Assembly: GCA_009778325.1 (NCBI GenBank)
Contig: WRJZ01000052.1
Span: 52,066-116,065, forward strand
DNA length: 64,000 nucleotides
Direction: 5' to 3'
Source: Candidatus Endomicrobium neocapritermitis
Lineage (GTDB): Bacteria; Elusimicrobiota; Endomicrobiia; Endomicrobiales; Endomicrobiaceae
The notes under the pieces were generated by a model. The model did not search any database. It was given only the letters and a program-made list of their open reading frames with translations, and was not told the origin of the DNA. Positions 44,892 to 52,952 of this stretch are shown piece by piece (the stretch's first letter is position 1; each line of letters starts with the position of its first letter). The translations under genes and the position numbers were made by a program.

Positions 44892-45776
44892 ATGTACAAT
44901 TTAAAAGAAAGATTAATAAAAATACTTTTTACGGTATTGGCGTTTGCTTCTCTGTTTTTTTTGCTCGGAATAGTTTTTGTTTTATTTAAAGAAAGCCTGC
45001 CTATTGTATTCGAACTCAATATATTTAAATTTCTTACTGGCACGCATTGGTATCCTACTCATGAGCCTGCGGAATTCGGAATTCTTCCGCTTATGATGGC
45101 TTCTTTGTGGGTTACGGTAGGAGCAATGTTCGTATGTATTCCTTTGGGAATAGGAACGGCTTTATACGTAAATGAGCTCGCCTCTTTACGCCAAAAGCAG
45201 TTTTTAAAACCCGTAATAGAAATTCTTTCCGGCATTCCTTCAATTGTTTACGGATTTTTCGGAATGCTTATCATGGCTCCGCTTATTCAACAAATTTTCA
45301 ATATTCCTACGGGATTAAATGCTTTGACCGCAAGTATTGTGCTCGGCATAATGGCGATACCTACCGTAGCCAGCATATCGGAAGACGCTTTAAGTTTTGT
45401 GCCTAAAAGCTTTAAGGAAGCTTCTTATGCGCTCGGAGCGAACAGATGGCAGACTCTTATAAAAGTAATCATTCCGGCTGCCGCGTCAGGAATATCAACT
45501 TCAATAATACTCGGCATGAGCAGAGTTGTCGGCGAAACGATGACGGTTCTTATGGTTTCCGGCGGAGCTGCCGTTATGCCGAGATCTTTTTTTGACCCCG
45601 TAAGGCCGATGACTTCCACTATCGCTGCGGAAATGGGCGAAGCCGCGGTCGGAAGCATACATTATCATTCTCTGTTTGCCATAGGGCTTATACTTTTTTT
45701 AGTAACTTTGGTATTTAACGCTTTTGCGGAAATGATAAGCAGAAAATACAGGATAAAGCTGGGGTTAGACAGATGA
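44892..45776 (+). CDS. pstC: phosphate ABC transporter permease PstC
   Basis: A 294-residue inner-membrane permease with six hydrophobic segments. The family stretch ALGANRWQTLIKVIIPAAASGI is the EAA loop that contacts the ATPase PstB. VSGGAAVMPRSFFDP and VLGIMAIPTVASISEDAL are typical PstC stretches. It overlaps pstA by four bases (ATGA). Upstream G-rich GGGGGGGGAAATG is the only visible ribosome-binding site. PstC pairs with PstA to form the phosphate channel. Confidence 0.95.
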   Translation: MYNLKERLIKILFTVLAFASLFFLLGIVFVLFKESLPIVFELNIFKFLTGTHWYPTHEPAEFGILPLMMASLWVTVGAMFVCIPLGIGTALYVNELASLRQKQFLKPVIEILSGIPSIVYGFFGMLIMAPLIQQIFNIPTGLNALTASIVLGIMAIPTVASISEDALSFVPKSFKEASYALGANRWQTLIKVIIPAAASGISTSIILGMSRVVGETMTVLMVSGGAAVMPRSFFDPVRPMTSTIAAEMGEAAVGSIHYHSLFAIGLILFLVTLVFNAFAEMISRKYRIKLGLDR

Positions 45777-46624
45777 AAAATAAAATTATTCAGGCATTGG
45801 GTTTTTCTTTAATAACTTTAAGCGTAATTATAACTTTAATTTTTTTGGTCGGGATAATATATCTTATAATATCAAAAGGAATATCCGTAATATCGTGGGA
45901 GTTTCTGACTTCGGTTCCGCGTAAAGGAATGACAGCCGGAGGAGTTGCTCCTGCCATAGTCGGAACTTTCTATCTTACCGTAGGCGCCGTGCTGTTTGCT
46001 TTGCCGCTGGGGCTTGCGTGCGCTGTTTATTTAAACGAATACAGCCCTAAAGGATTTATCGTAAATATTATAAGAATGAGCATAAATAATCTTGCGGGAG
46101 TTCCTTCCGTGGTTTTCGGATTGTTCGGGCTTGCGGTTTTTGTGAAGTTTTTGGGTTTCGGCGTTTCGATACTTTCAGGAAGCCTGACGCTGGGGATTTT
46201 GATATTGCCCGCTATTATTTCTGCGTCGCAGGAAGCGCTGATGGCGGTTCCGCAGTCCATAAGAGAAGCTTCTTTGGCGCTCGGCGCAACGCAGTGGCAG
46301 ACAATAAGAAAAGCCGTTATTCCGGCGGCAATTCCGGGCATTATGACCGGGGTTATTCTAAGCATCGGAAGGGCAGCCGGCGAAACAGCTCCTATTCTTT
46401 TTACTGCGGCGACTTTTTATAAAAGAGGCTATCCGACTTCCATATTTTCCGAAGTTATGGCTTTGCCTTATCATATATATGCTTTGATGACGGAAGGCAC
46501 AAAACCCGACCTGCAAACGCCGATAGCTTACGGCTGTGCGTTAATACTTTTGGTAATAGTCCTTTTAGTGTCTGCCGTCGCAATAATTTTAAGAAATAAA
46601 TACAGGAGCGCATATGTCCACTGA
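45773..46624 (+). CDS. pstA: phosphate ABC transporter permease PstA
   Basis: A 283-residue inner-membrane protein with six hydrophobic segments. The EAA loop reads [20 protein letters not shown] and is followed by [24 protein letters not shown], the PstA signature. The N-terminus overlaps pstC and the C-terminus overlaps pstB (ATG 46614 lies in the last codons). Translational coupling of pstC-pstA-pstB is therefore likely. No unusual residues are visible. Confidence 0.95.
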   Translation: MKNKIIQALGFSLITLSVIITLIFLVGIIYLIISKGISVISWEFLTSVPRKGMTAGGVAPAIVGTFYLTVGAVLFALPLGLACAVYLNEYSPKGFIVNIIRMSINNLAGVPSVVFGLFGLAVFVKFLGFGVSILSGSLTLGILILPAIISASQEALMAVPQSIREASLALGATQWQTIRKAVIPAAIPGIMTGVILSIGRAAGETAPILFTAATFYKRGYPTSIFSEVMALPYHIYALMTEGTKPDLQTPIAYGCALILLVIVLLVSAVAIILRNKYRSAYVH

Positions 46625-47381
46625 AAATAATGTAAGAATAAAAGCTGAAAACGTACATTTTTATTATGGCGATAAAATGGCGATAAAAGATATGAGCATG
46701 AACTTTTATGACGAAAAAGTCACGGCTTTTATCGGGCCCTCAGGCTGCGGAAAATCAACGTTTATAAGAATGCTCAATAAAATGAATGACCTTGTTCCTC
46801 ATACAAGGGCTGAAGGAAGTATTCATTTTGACGGCGAAAATATTTTGGAGAAAGGAGTTGACGTTGTAAAAATCAGAAGAAAAGTGGGAATGGTTTTTCA
46901 AAAACCCAATCCTTTTCCAAAAACTATTTTTCAAAACATAAGTTACGGCCTTGAAGTAAACGGAGAAAAAAATAAGAAAGTTATAGCGCAGGCGGTTGAA
47001 GAATCGCTTGTGAGAGCGGCTCTTTGGAATGAAGTAAAAGACAGACTTCACGACAATGCTTTGAGGCTTTCCGGCGGACAGCAGCAGAGACTATGCATAG
47101 CAAGATGCCTTGCAGTAGCCCCGGATGTTATTTTATTTGACGAACCGTGCGCAAGCCTTGACCCTATTTCAACAAATAAAATTGAAGAGCTGATTTTGGA
47201 TTTAAAGAAAAATTATACTATTGTCATTGTAACGCATAATATGCAGCAGGCTGCAAGGGTTTCGGATTATACCGCTTTTATGTATCTCGGCGAGCTTATT
47301 GAGTTTAATTCCACGGATAAAATGTTTACCGTGCCGAGAGAGAAAAAGACGGAAGAGTATTTATCAGGCAAATTCGGCTGA
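46614..47381 (+). CDS. pstB: phosphate ABC transporter ATP-binding protein PstB
   Basis: A 255-residue ATPase of the PstB family. It has Walker [17 protein letters not shown], the signature [16 protein letters not shown], Walker [16 protein letters not shown] and the H-loop [17 protein letters not shown]. The line [20 protein letters not shown] is characteristic of PstB. AGGAG lies just ahead of the ATG inside the pstA end. It energises phosphate import through PstCA and also takes part in signalling to PhoR via PhoU. Confidence 0.97.
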   Translation: MSTENNVRIKAENVHFYYGDKMAIKDMSMNFYDEKVTAFIGPSGCGKSTFIRMLNKMNDLVPHTRAEGSIHFDGENILEKGVDVVKIRRKVGMVFQKPNPFPKTIFQNISYGLEVNGEKNKKVIAQAVEESLVRAALWNEVKDRLHDNALRLSGGQQQRLCIARCLAVAPDVILFDEPCASLDPISTNKIEELILDLKKNYTIVIVTHNMQQAARVSDYTAFMYLGELIEFNSTDKMFTVPREKKTEEYLSGKFG

Positions 47382-47438
47382 GAACGGCAGGTAACAAGTA
47401 AAAAGTAATAAGTAAAAAATAAAAAAGTTGTCGTTATT

Positions 47439-47488
47439 CCTCGCCCCTTGCGGGAGAGGGACAAGCGAAGCTTGAGGGTGAGGGGTTG
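47439..47488 (+). repeat. CCTCGCCCC-type palindrome, second copy
   Basis: Fifty bases identical to 39421-39470 except one position (GAGGGTG instead of GAAGGTG). The surrounding AACGGCAGGTAACAAGTAA and GGTTGCCGTTG show that, here too, it sits within an AACGGC...GCCGTT frame. It lies between pstB and phoU. Confidence 0.85.
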
Positions 47489-47565
47489 CCGTTGTTGTTA
47501 TGCCTTTGCATTTCGCAAACATAGCATGTTTTTTTAAACCTATTTAATTTTATAGAGAGGAAAAA

Positions 47566-48222
47566 ATGTTTAATGAAAAAATAGCTTTACTTAAAAAAGG
47601 AATAATAGATTATGCAGAGCATGTCGAAGGAATGCTCGTTAAAAGCCTTGACGGAACAATAAACAGAAATGAGGAAATTCTTCATAATGTCATTGATAAA
47701 GAAGAAGCTGTCGCGAATAAATATGAAATAGAATTTGACGAGACATGCATAAATTATATCGCGCAGTACCAGCCGGTCGGAAAAAACTTAAGGATGATCG
47801 TAAGCGCGATTAAAATGAGCAATGATTTGGAAAGGATGGCCGACCATGCCGTAAATATAGCGCAAAACGGCTTGTTTCTGATTTCGCATCCTTTTATAAA
47901 ACCTTTTATCGATATACCGAAAATGAGTGACGTAACCGTCGGAATGCTGAAAGATTCCATAAAATCTTTTGTAAACGAAGATATCTGCATTGCAAAAAAA
48001 GTTTTGGAAGAAGACAACGAAGTTGACAATTTAAAAATTCAGGTTATCGACGAATTGACCGGCATTATGAGCAAAGATCCGAAAACCGTAAGCAGAGCGT
48101 TAAAGCTTATTAATATTGCTTCAAACCTTGAGAGAATAGCCGACCTTACCACAAATATATGCGAAGACGTTATTTATCTTGCCGAGGGTGTTGTCGTAAA
48201 ACATCATCAGATAAATAAATAA
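47566..48222 (+). CDS. phoU: phosphate signalling protein PhoU
   Basis: A 218-residue all-helical protein of two PhoU domains, each a three-helix bundle. Family signatures are IVSAIKMSNDLERMADHAVNIA in the first domain and LKLINIASNLERIADLTTNICEDVIYL in the second. These bind metal ions and contact PstB and PhoR. GAGAGGAAAAA precedes the ATG. It is the last gene of the pst-phoU cluster, followed by a palindromic element that may end transcription. Confidence 0.95.
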   Translation: MFNEKIALLKKGIIDYAEHVEGMLVKSLDGTINRNEEILHNVIDKEEAVANKYEIEFDETCINYIAQYQPVGKNLRMIVSAIKMSNDLERMADHAVNIAQNGLFLISHPFIKPFIDIPKMSDVTVGMLKDSIKSFVNEDICIAKKVLEEDNEVDNLKIQVIDELTGIMSKDPKTVSRALKLINIASNLERIADLTTNICEDVIYLAEGVVVKHHQINK

Positions 48223-48254
48223 TTTAAAATTTCATATACTATTTATTGTTATTT

Positions 48255-48396
48255 GGGTGTCTCTAAAAACCCCTGATTTTGTCATTGCGAGGAGCGAAGT
48301 ACACGAAGCAATCTCGAGATTTGCGACGCTGGATTGCCGCGTCAGGACTTCGTCCTTCCTCGATGACACTGTTGGATAAAGTTTTTAGAGAAACCC
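48255..48396 (+). repeat. nested palindromic element (GTCTCTAAAAAC outer arms, GTCATTGCGAGG inside)
   Basis: Outer arms GGGTGTCTCTAAAAAC (48255-48270) and GTTTTTAGAGAAACCC (48381-48396) pair over 16 bases with one mismatch. Inside are GTCATTGCGAGGAGCGAAG and its partner CTTCCTCGATGAC, and a nested stem around GCAATCTCGAGATTTGC. This type occurs in many bacterial genomes. Confidence 0.82.
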
Positions 48397-48454
48397 AATT
48401 ATAAAAGTCAACTTGTAAAATTACGAAAAAAGTTTAACTATGTCAGAACAACGA

Positions 48455-48787
48455 TTATTTCCTCCGTGCCCGCGACTTTTTTAGATATGTTTTTTCATGG
48501 CCATTTCTATAGCGATCGTTATAGTCCTTGTAAGCGTACCCCCAATCATCTATCTTGTAAGTGTACCCCCTATTATTTCCTCTTGTGTCTGTCTCGTATC
48601 TCTCAGTTACAACATAATTGCCGAAATAATCTTTTGATTCTGTAGCAGTTCTGGTCACGTTGCCGTTTCTATCTCTATAAGTTGTAACAGTGTCGCCGAA
48701 ATAATTTTTTCTTGTCTCAACAGTTTGTGCAAAAGATACGCAAATCGGCAAAAACATACACAACAGAACAATTAAAGTTTTTTTCAT
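48455..48787 (-). CDS. small exported protein with two YFG repeats
   Basis: A 110-residue protein with signal peptide MKKTLIVLLCMFLPICVSFA. The mature protein is hydrophilic and carries two related units, RKNYFGDTVTTYRDRNGN and SKDYFGNYVVTERYETDTRG, then a YKIDDWGYAYKDYNDRYRNG stretch. The pattern loosely resembles YD-type repeats. A strong GGGAGGA precedes the ATG. Function unknown; it is transcribed away from phoU. Confidence 0.7.
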   Translation of the reverse strand: MKKTLIVLLCMFLPICVSFAQTVETRKNYFGDTVTTYRDRNGNVTRTATESKDYFGNYVVTERYETDTRGNNRGYTYKIDDWGYAYKDYNDRYRNGHEKTYLKKSRARRK

Positions 48788-48915
48788 AAAATCCTCCCTT
48801 GTACAAAAACAACGTCAAAGTAAATTTGTTTATTGCATTTATAAAAATTAGTCATTCGTAATTCGTAATTGTCTTAGAGGTATCTGCAATTTTTTATTTA
48901 TTGTATAATACGTAT

Positions 48916-49548
48916 ATGAATGTGAAAAATATTTTAAATAAAGCGGTTGATTTTTTTGATCCGCACCGCAGAGGGCCTTTATTTACAAATTACGGCATTG
49001 CCGGCATTATATTTATTGCAGTTGTCGGTTTTGTTTTTTATCGTCTTATAACTGCTGACGGCAGTACGGCATTCGGCTGGATTATAACATGGCTTTCGAT
49101 AGGAATTCATGAATTCGGGCATAAACTGTTCGGATTAATTTCCCGGGGAAATCATTTTTGGACTATCATGGGCGGAACGCTTCTTGAGATAATGGTTCCG
49201 CTTTCCGCTTTTCTTTATTTTCAGCGCAAAGGGTGGGAAATACAGGCTGATGTTTGTCTTTTGCTTTTGGCAATCGCTTTCAAATCTATCGGGTTTTATA
49301 CGGGAATTTCATTGTATGTCGGGGAGATAATGATTGTAAACGCGGTAGACGGCGCAAACTCCGTGCCTGATTGGGATTATATGCACAAATGGTTCGGCAC
49401 TGAAGGTAAAGAGTATTATGTGCAGCAGTTTTTTTATATTGCGTCCGCGTTAACAACAGCCTTGGGTTTTTGGCTTTTAATCGCGCATATACGCAGATGG
49501 ATTAAAAGCGATGTTAATATGAACGACGAAACCCAAGATTATTTTTAA
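48916..49548 (+). CDS. membrane protein with HEFGH zinc motif (M50-like)
   Basis: About 210 residues from ATG 48916; a TTG at 48901 is an alternative. Several membrane segments are visible. The motif HEFGH (about residue 65-69) in the second one fits a zinc metallopeptidase of the M50 type. A distinct second metal ligand motif (NPxxD in true M50 proteases) is not seen, so activity is uncertain. A TATAAT at 48904-48909 just ahead would put the start codon at or next to the transcription start, so the mRNA might be almost leaderless. Confidence 0.65.
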   Translation: MNVKNILNKAVDFFDPHRRGPLFTNYGIAGIIFIAVVGFVFYRLITADGSTAFGWIITWLSIGIHEFGHKLFGLISRGNHFWTIMGGTLLEIMVPLSAFLYFQRKGWEIQADVCLLLLAIAFKSIGFYTGISLYVGEIMIVNAVDGANSVPDWDYMHKWFGTEGKEYYVQQFFYIASALTTALGFWLLIAHIRRWIKSDVNMNDETQDYF

Positions 49549-49614
49549 AATAACCGGATTTATGTTGAAAAATAAAAACATAAAACATATTCATTTTTAT
49601 ACATAAAATTTGAA

Positions 49615-49643
49615 TTGACAAAAAATATATAAAAAGATACAAT
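49615..49643 (+). promoter_or_regulatory. strong sigma-70-type promoter for the tRNA locus
   Basis: TTGACA (49615-49620), exactly 17 bases, TACAAT (49638-49643). The broken tRNA copy begins 15 bases after the -10, followed by the intact tRNA-Ala 184 bases further on. Confidence 0.85.
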
Positions 49644-49657
49644 AATTCTCGTTTTAC

Positions 49658-49791
49658 GGGGGTATAGCTCAGTTGGGCGAGTGTGCGACGAATAAGGAGC
49701 ACGTGTCACGAGCGGGCGCGAGGGAACTTAGTTCCTGTGAGCGCCCCGGGTCTGAAACGAAGTGGAAGACAGCGCTTGCATGGCATGCAAG
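49658..49791 (+). pseudogene. disrupted tRNA-Ala copy with structured insertion
   Basis: GGGGGTATAGCTCAGTTGGG matches the 5' end and D-arm of the intact tRNA at 49842. About 90 bases of foreign sequence follow, with a GGGCGC/GCGCCC and GGAAC/GTTCC stem-loop. Then the anticodon arm returns: the 21 bases AGCGCTTGCATGGCATGCAA+G at 49771-49791 are identical to 49864-49884. The T-arm and 3' acceptor half are missing. It cannot fold as a tRNA as it stands. Confidence 0.75.
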
Positions 49792-49841
49792 ATGATGAGT
49801 GTGCCGACGACAAGTTTGAAAATTGAATAGAAGTTTTTAAT

Positions 49842-49914
<73 letters not shown>

Positions 49915-49918
49915 TAAA

Positions 49919-50158
49919 GACAATGATGAGTCCCTTACGGGACATGATGTGTACTTCGTACATGATGTATCTCTGCGAGACATGATGTGTATGCCGAGGC
50001 ATACATTAAGGAGTGCGCAAAGCGCACCTATTAATTAAGTGCGGCTTTGCCGCACACAACAATGATGTGTCACGTAGTGACACATTACATCATGTTGCGA
50101 TAAGCAACACATCATTGCGAAGCAACATCATGCGCCGAAAGGCGTACATCATGCCGTT
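49919..50158 (+). repeat. mini-hairpin array 2 (plus-oriented copy)
   Basis: The same series of ~10 mini-stems as at 44638-44865, in reverse orientation, with linker ATGATGT. Stems such as GTACTTCGTAC stand where the other copy has GTGCGAAGCAC, a paired change. It ends CATCATGCCGTT, the same GCCGTT terminus as the modular hairpin family, before the spacer leading to yjbQ. Confidence 0.88.
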
Positions 50159-50206
50159 ATTCAGTTTATCTCTCAATACGGCAATTTAATATATAAGGAC
50201 AAAATT

Positions 50207-50623
50207 ATGATTTACTCAGAGTATATTAACCGCGAAACAAAAGGCTATACTGACATGTCCGATATTACGGATGATGTCAAAAGGATAGTTGCGCGTTCAG
50301 GTATTCAGAACGGACTTGTGACGGTAAGCGTTTCAAGTTCTACTTCTGCAATTACTACTATTGAGTTCGAACCCGGCTTAATATCCGATTTACGCAAAGC
50401 TTTGGAAATCATTGCTCCTGAAAAAGGCGTTTACGCTCATGACGAAAAATGGAATGACGGAAACGGTTTTTCCCACATACGCTCATCTATAGTTGGCACA
50501 TCAAAAACTATTCCAATAACATCAAAATCGCTGCTGCTGGGAACATGGCAGCAGATAATTTTTGTTGATTTTGATAACAGACCCAGAAGCAGAAAAGTAT
50601 TCGTGCAGGTTTTCGGAGAGTAA
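50207..50623 (+). CDS. yjbQ: YjbQ/UPF0047 family protein
   Basis: A 138-residue protein of the secondary thiamine-phosphate synthase/UPF0047 family. The signature G-rich ending HIRSSIVGTSKTIPITSKSLLLGTWQQIIFVDFDNRPRSRKV and the HDEKWNDGNGFSH region carry the conserved His and Asn/Asp residues thought to form the active site. The family's normal role is not settled; some members restore thiamine synthesis in mutants. The gene ends three bases before rsmD. Confidence 0.93.
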   Translation: MIYSEYINRETKGYTDMSDITDDVKRIVARSGIQNGLVTVSVSSSTSAITTIEFEPGLISDLRKALEIIAPEKGVYAHDEKWNDGNGFSHIRSSIVGTSKTIPITSKSLLLGTWQQIIFVDFDNRPRSRKVFVQVFGE

Positions 50624-50626
50624 TAA

Positions 50627-51196
50627 GTGACTCTAAAAGTTATAGCAGGCGACGCTCGCGGAAGGATACTGAAAACCTTGCCGCAGGATGATTTATCTAT
50701 CAGGCCGATGCTCGGCAGAATGAAAAAATCGGTTTTTGATATTATACAGTTCAGAATTCCCGGATGCGATTTTCTCGATTTATTTGCCGGAGTCGGTTCG
50801 GTTGGAATAGAAGCTATTTCGCGCGGCGCAAATAAGTGTGTTTTTGCTGAAATGAGTGATATTTCTTTAAAGCTCATAAAACATAATGTAAACATGCTAG
50901 GCTACAATGACAAGGCCAGAATAGTAAGATGCAACATTATAACGCAGTTTGACATGATTGCCGATAAATATGACATAGTTTTTATGGGTCCGCCTTATGT
51001 TGACAGCGGCAAAAAAGCGCTTGCTCTTACATACCCGGCTCTTAAAAATGTAGTAAAGTATGATATTTTAAAAGATGAGTCAATTCTTATAGCGCAAAAG
51101 CATATTAAGGAACCCGTTGGAAACGTAGCGGGTCTTGAAAATTTCAGAACTGAAAAATACGGCGATACAGTCGTTTTGTTTTACAAAAGAACGTAA
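50627..51196 (+). CDS. rsmD: RsmD-like 16S rRNA (guanine-N2)-methyltransferase with altered motif IV
   Basis: A 189-residue methyltransferase from GTG 50627. It opens with LKVIAGDARGRILKTL and the RP-containing SIRPMLGRMKKSVFDII, as in RsmD. Motif I reads DLFAGVGSVGIEAISRGA. Motif IV, normally DPPY (the catalytic loop), is GPPY here (FMGPPYVDSG), since GGT replaces an Asp codon. The rest is intact, so the protein may be less active or modified in specificity; sequencing error is an alternative. In the family, it methylates G966 of 16S rRNA. Confidence 0.88.
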   Translation: MTLKVIAGDARGRILKTLPQDDLSIRPMLGRMKKSVFDIIQFRIPGCDFLDLFAGVGSVGIEAISRGANKCVFAEMSDISLKLIKHNVNMLGYNDKARIVRCNIITQFDMIADKYDIVFMGPPYVDSGKKALALTYPALKNVVKYDILKDESILIAQKHIKEPVGNVAGLENFRTEKYGDTVVLFYKRT

Positions 51197-51200
51197 AACA

Positions 51201-51344
51201 AAACGACAATTACGAATTACAAATTACTAATTACGAATCAACTGCAAAGGCGTTACTGCAATGATTGATGGCTTTGTTTTAATTCGTAATTGGTGTCGTT
51301 AAATGTCGTTGATTTGTAATTAGTAATTTGTAATTCGTAATTGG
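51201..51344 (+). repeat. modular intergenic hairpin element (ATTACGA-type, double right arm)
   Basis: Left arm ACGACAATTACGAATTACAA and following 7-mers. Core GCAAAGGCG. A short right arm, TTTTAATTCGTAATTGGTGTCGTT, is followed by a second one ending TTGTAATTCGTAATTGG. It ends before the GTG of the nuclease gene. Confidence 0.82.
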
Positions 51345-51353
51345 AGTTTTTTT

Positions 51354-52094
51354 GTGGTTTGGGAAGATTTTAAAATAAGTTACTCGAGAATCAGTACGTA
51401 CTTATTTTGTCCGTATAAATATAAACTTATTTATATTGACAATCAGTATATACCGGTAAACGCAGATATAATTTTCGGGCAGATTATACATAAAACTCTG
51501 GAACAGTATCACAGCCGTAACGGCAAAGATTTGCCGGAGCTGACGGAGTGTTATGACGCTTCGTGGAAAAATGAAGGTTTTGAAAGCCCGCAGCAGAGTT
51601 TTGAATATTACAGGCGCGGGATGGAGATGCTTGAAAACTATTTTAAGTCGTTTTCAACTTCCGACGTAAAAATTTTATATACGGAAAAATCTTTTGACGC
51701 GAATATCGGCAAATACAGATTTGTCGGCATTATTGACAGGATAGACGAACATCCTGACGGCAAGAAAGAGATAATGGACTATAAAACCCACGCGAAAGTG
51801 TGGACACAGGAAAGAATCGACAAAGATTTGCAGCTTACTCTTTACGCTTACGCGTGCAAAAATGTTTTCGGGTTTAATCCCGATAAAATCTCCGTGTATT
51901 TTTTGTCGAACAATACAAAAATGTATACAAAGCGTTCCGCAAAAGAGATTGAAGACAGTATAAATCTTGCCCTGAATACGGCTGAGAATATAATGTCGGA
52001 TAACTTTGATGCTGACACGACAAAATGCGGAAATTGCGATTTTAAGTTAAAATGCAAGTTTTCATCATATAAAAATGAGGCAGGAGAAAAATGA
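51354..52094 (+). CDS. PD-(D/E)XK family nuclease with Fe-S cluster Cys (RecB/Cas4-like)
   Basis: A 246-residue protein starting at GTG 51354. The first Cys is in YLFCPYKYKL and three more lie in CGNCDFKLKC at the C-terminus, the four-Cys Fe-S 'staple' of AddB/Cas4-type nucleases. The catalytic centre is GIIDRIDE..EIMDYKTHA (D..x(n)..D-x-K). No CRISPR array is nearby, so a DNA repair or processing role is more likely than adaptation. Its stop overlaps the argB ATG (ATGA), implying coupled expression with arginine synthesis. Confidence 0.88.
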   Translation: MVWEDFKISYSRISTYLFCPYKYKLIYIDNQYIPVNADIIFGQIIHKTLEQYHSRNGKDLPELTECYDASWKNEGFESPQQSFEYYRRGMEMLENYFKSFSTSDVKILYTEKSFDANIGKYRFVGIIDRIDEHPDGKKEIMDYKTHAKVWTQERIDKDLQLTLYAYACKNVFGFNPDKISVYFLSNNTKMYTKRSAKEIEDSINLALNTAENIMSDNFDADTTKCGNCDFKLKCKFSSYKNEAGEK

Positions 52095-52840
52095 AATCGA
52101 TGACTGTAGTGAAATTCGGCGGAAGTTTGACAAAAAATCCGGTTGCGCAGGCAAAATTTCTTAAAGAGCTTGCGGAAATTTCACGAAAACAAAATATAAT
52201 TTTAGTGCACGGAGGCGGCCCCGAAATAAACTCGCTTTTGGATAAATTTTCAATTGAAAGCAAGTTTGTGAACGGTCTCAGATTTACCGACGCTCCGGCT
52301 TTAGAAGTTGTCGAAATGGCTTTAAGCGGAAAAGTTAACAGAGTTCTTATTACCGGGCTTATAAAAAATAAAGCCAATGCCGTAGGAATATCAGGCAAAG
52401 ACGGCAGCAGCGTTGTCTGCAAACAGGTTAAAAAGCTTGGTTTTGTCGGCGAACCCGTGAAAGTTAATAAAAAGCTTATAGAGGTTTTGACAAAGGCGGG
52501 ATTTTTGCCGGTCATAGCTTCAATAGCTGCGGATGCCAAAGGCAATGTTATGAATGTTAATGCCGATACTTTGGCCACGGCGATAGCGGTTGCTTTTAAA
52601 GCCGACAAACTTGTATTTCTTACCGACGTTGCCGGAGTTTTTGATAAAAACAAAAACACGATAAGAGAGATAAAAATAAAAGAAATAGAGCCTTTGATAA
52701 AAGATCAAACTATAACCGGCGGAATGATACCGAAAATAAAAGGCTGCGCGCAATCCGTTAAAAAAGGCGTTAAAGAAGTATGGATAGCCGACGGAGTCAG
52801 CGGTATAAAAAAAATAAAAGGAACAGTTGTTAGAAGCTGA
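52091..52840 (+). CDS. argB: acetylglutamate kinase
   Basis: A 249-residue amino-acid kinase fold enzyme phosphorylating N-acetylglutamate, the second step of arginine synthesis. Motifs: VVKFGGSL and VHGGGPEINSLL at the N-terminus, NADTLATAIA in the middle and TGGMIPKIKGC near the C-terminus. The final residues VVRS are read from the left arm of an adjacent hairpin element, whose GAAGCTGA supplies the stop. The ATG overlaps the nuclease stop. It begins an argB-argD-argG-argH set; no argC or argJ is seen here. Confidence 0.95.
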   Translation: MKSMTVVKFGGSLTKNPVAQAKFLKELAEISRKQNIILVHGGGPEINSLLDKFSIESKFVNGLRFTDAPALEVVEMALSGKVNRVLITGLIKNKANAVGISGKDGSSVVCKQVKKLGFVGEPVKVNKKLIEVLTKAGFLPVIASIAADAKGNVMNVNADTLATAIAVAFKADKLVFLTDVAGVFDKNKNTIREIKIKEIEPLIKDQTITGGMIPKIKGCAQSVKKGVKEVWIADGVSGIKKIKGTVVRS

Positions 52841-52934
52841 GAGTGCTGAGAAGCTGGGAAGCTGAGAGGAGCTATGGTTGTTAAAGTTCTTTCCTTTGCT
52901 CAGCTTCTCAACTTCCCAGCTTCCCAACTTCTTA
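52832..52934 (+). repeat. modular intergenic hairpin element (GAAGCTGA-type arms)
   Basis: Left arm AGAAGCTGAGAGTGCTGAG, overlapping the argB stop, and right arm AGCTTCTCAACTTCCCAGC. The core is AGGAGCTATGGTTG..TTAAAG..CTTTGCTCAGC. Upstream in-frame codons before argD (52878 on) come from this element and are not part of the protein. Confidence 0.82.
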
Positions 52935-52952
52935 TTATGGGAGCCAAGAACA

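Noticed and set aside
48850..48874. ATTCGTAATTCGTAATTG right arm as a complete element
   Set aside because: No left arm or core is found upstream, so it is at most a remnant.
49658..49791. tmRNA or a tRNA with a group I intron
   Set aside because: There is no tag reading frame, no T-arm, and the insertion lies after the D-arm rather than in the anticodon loop. The insert lacks group I core sequences that I could recognise.
49919..50158. Integron attC sites
   Set aside because: No integron integrase and no cassette genes between the stems; the hairpins are much shorter than attC sites.
52878..52952. N-terminal extension of ArgD
   Set aside because: The 25 codons before ATG 52953 are read from the hairpin repeat and have no match to the aminotransferase family.
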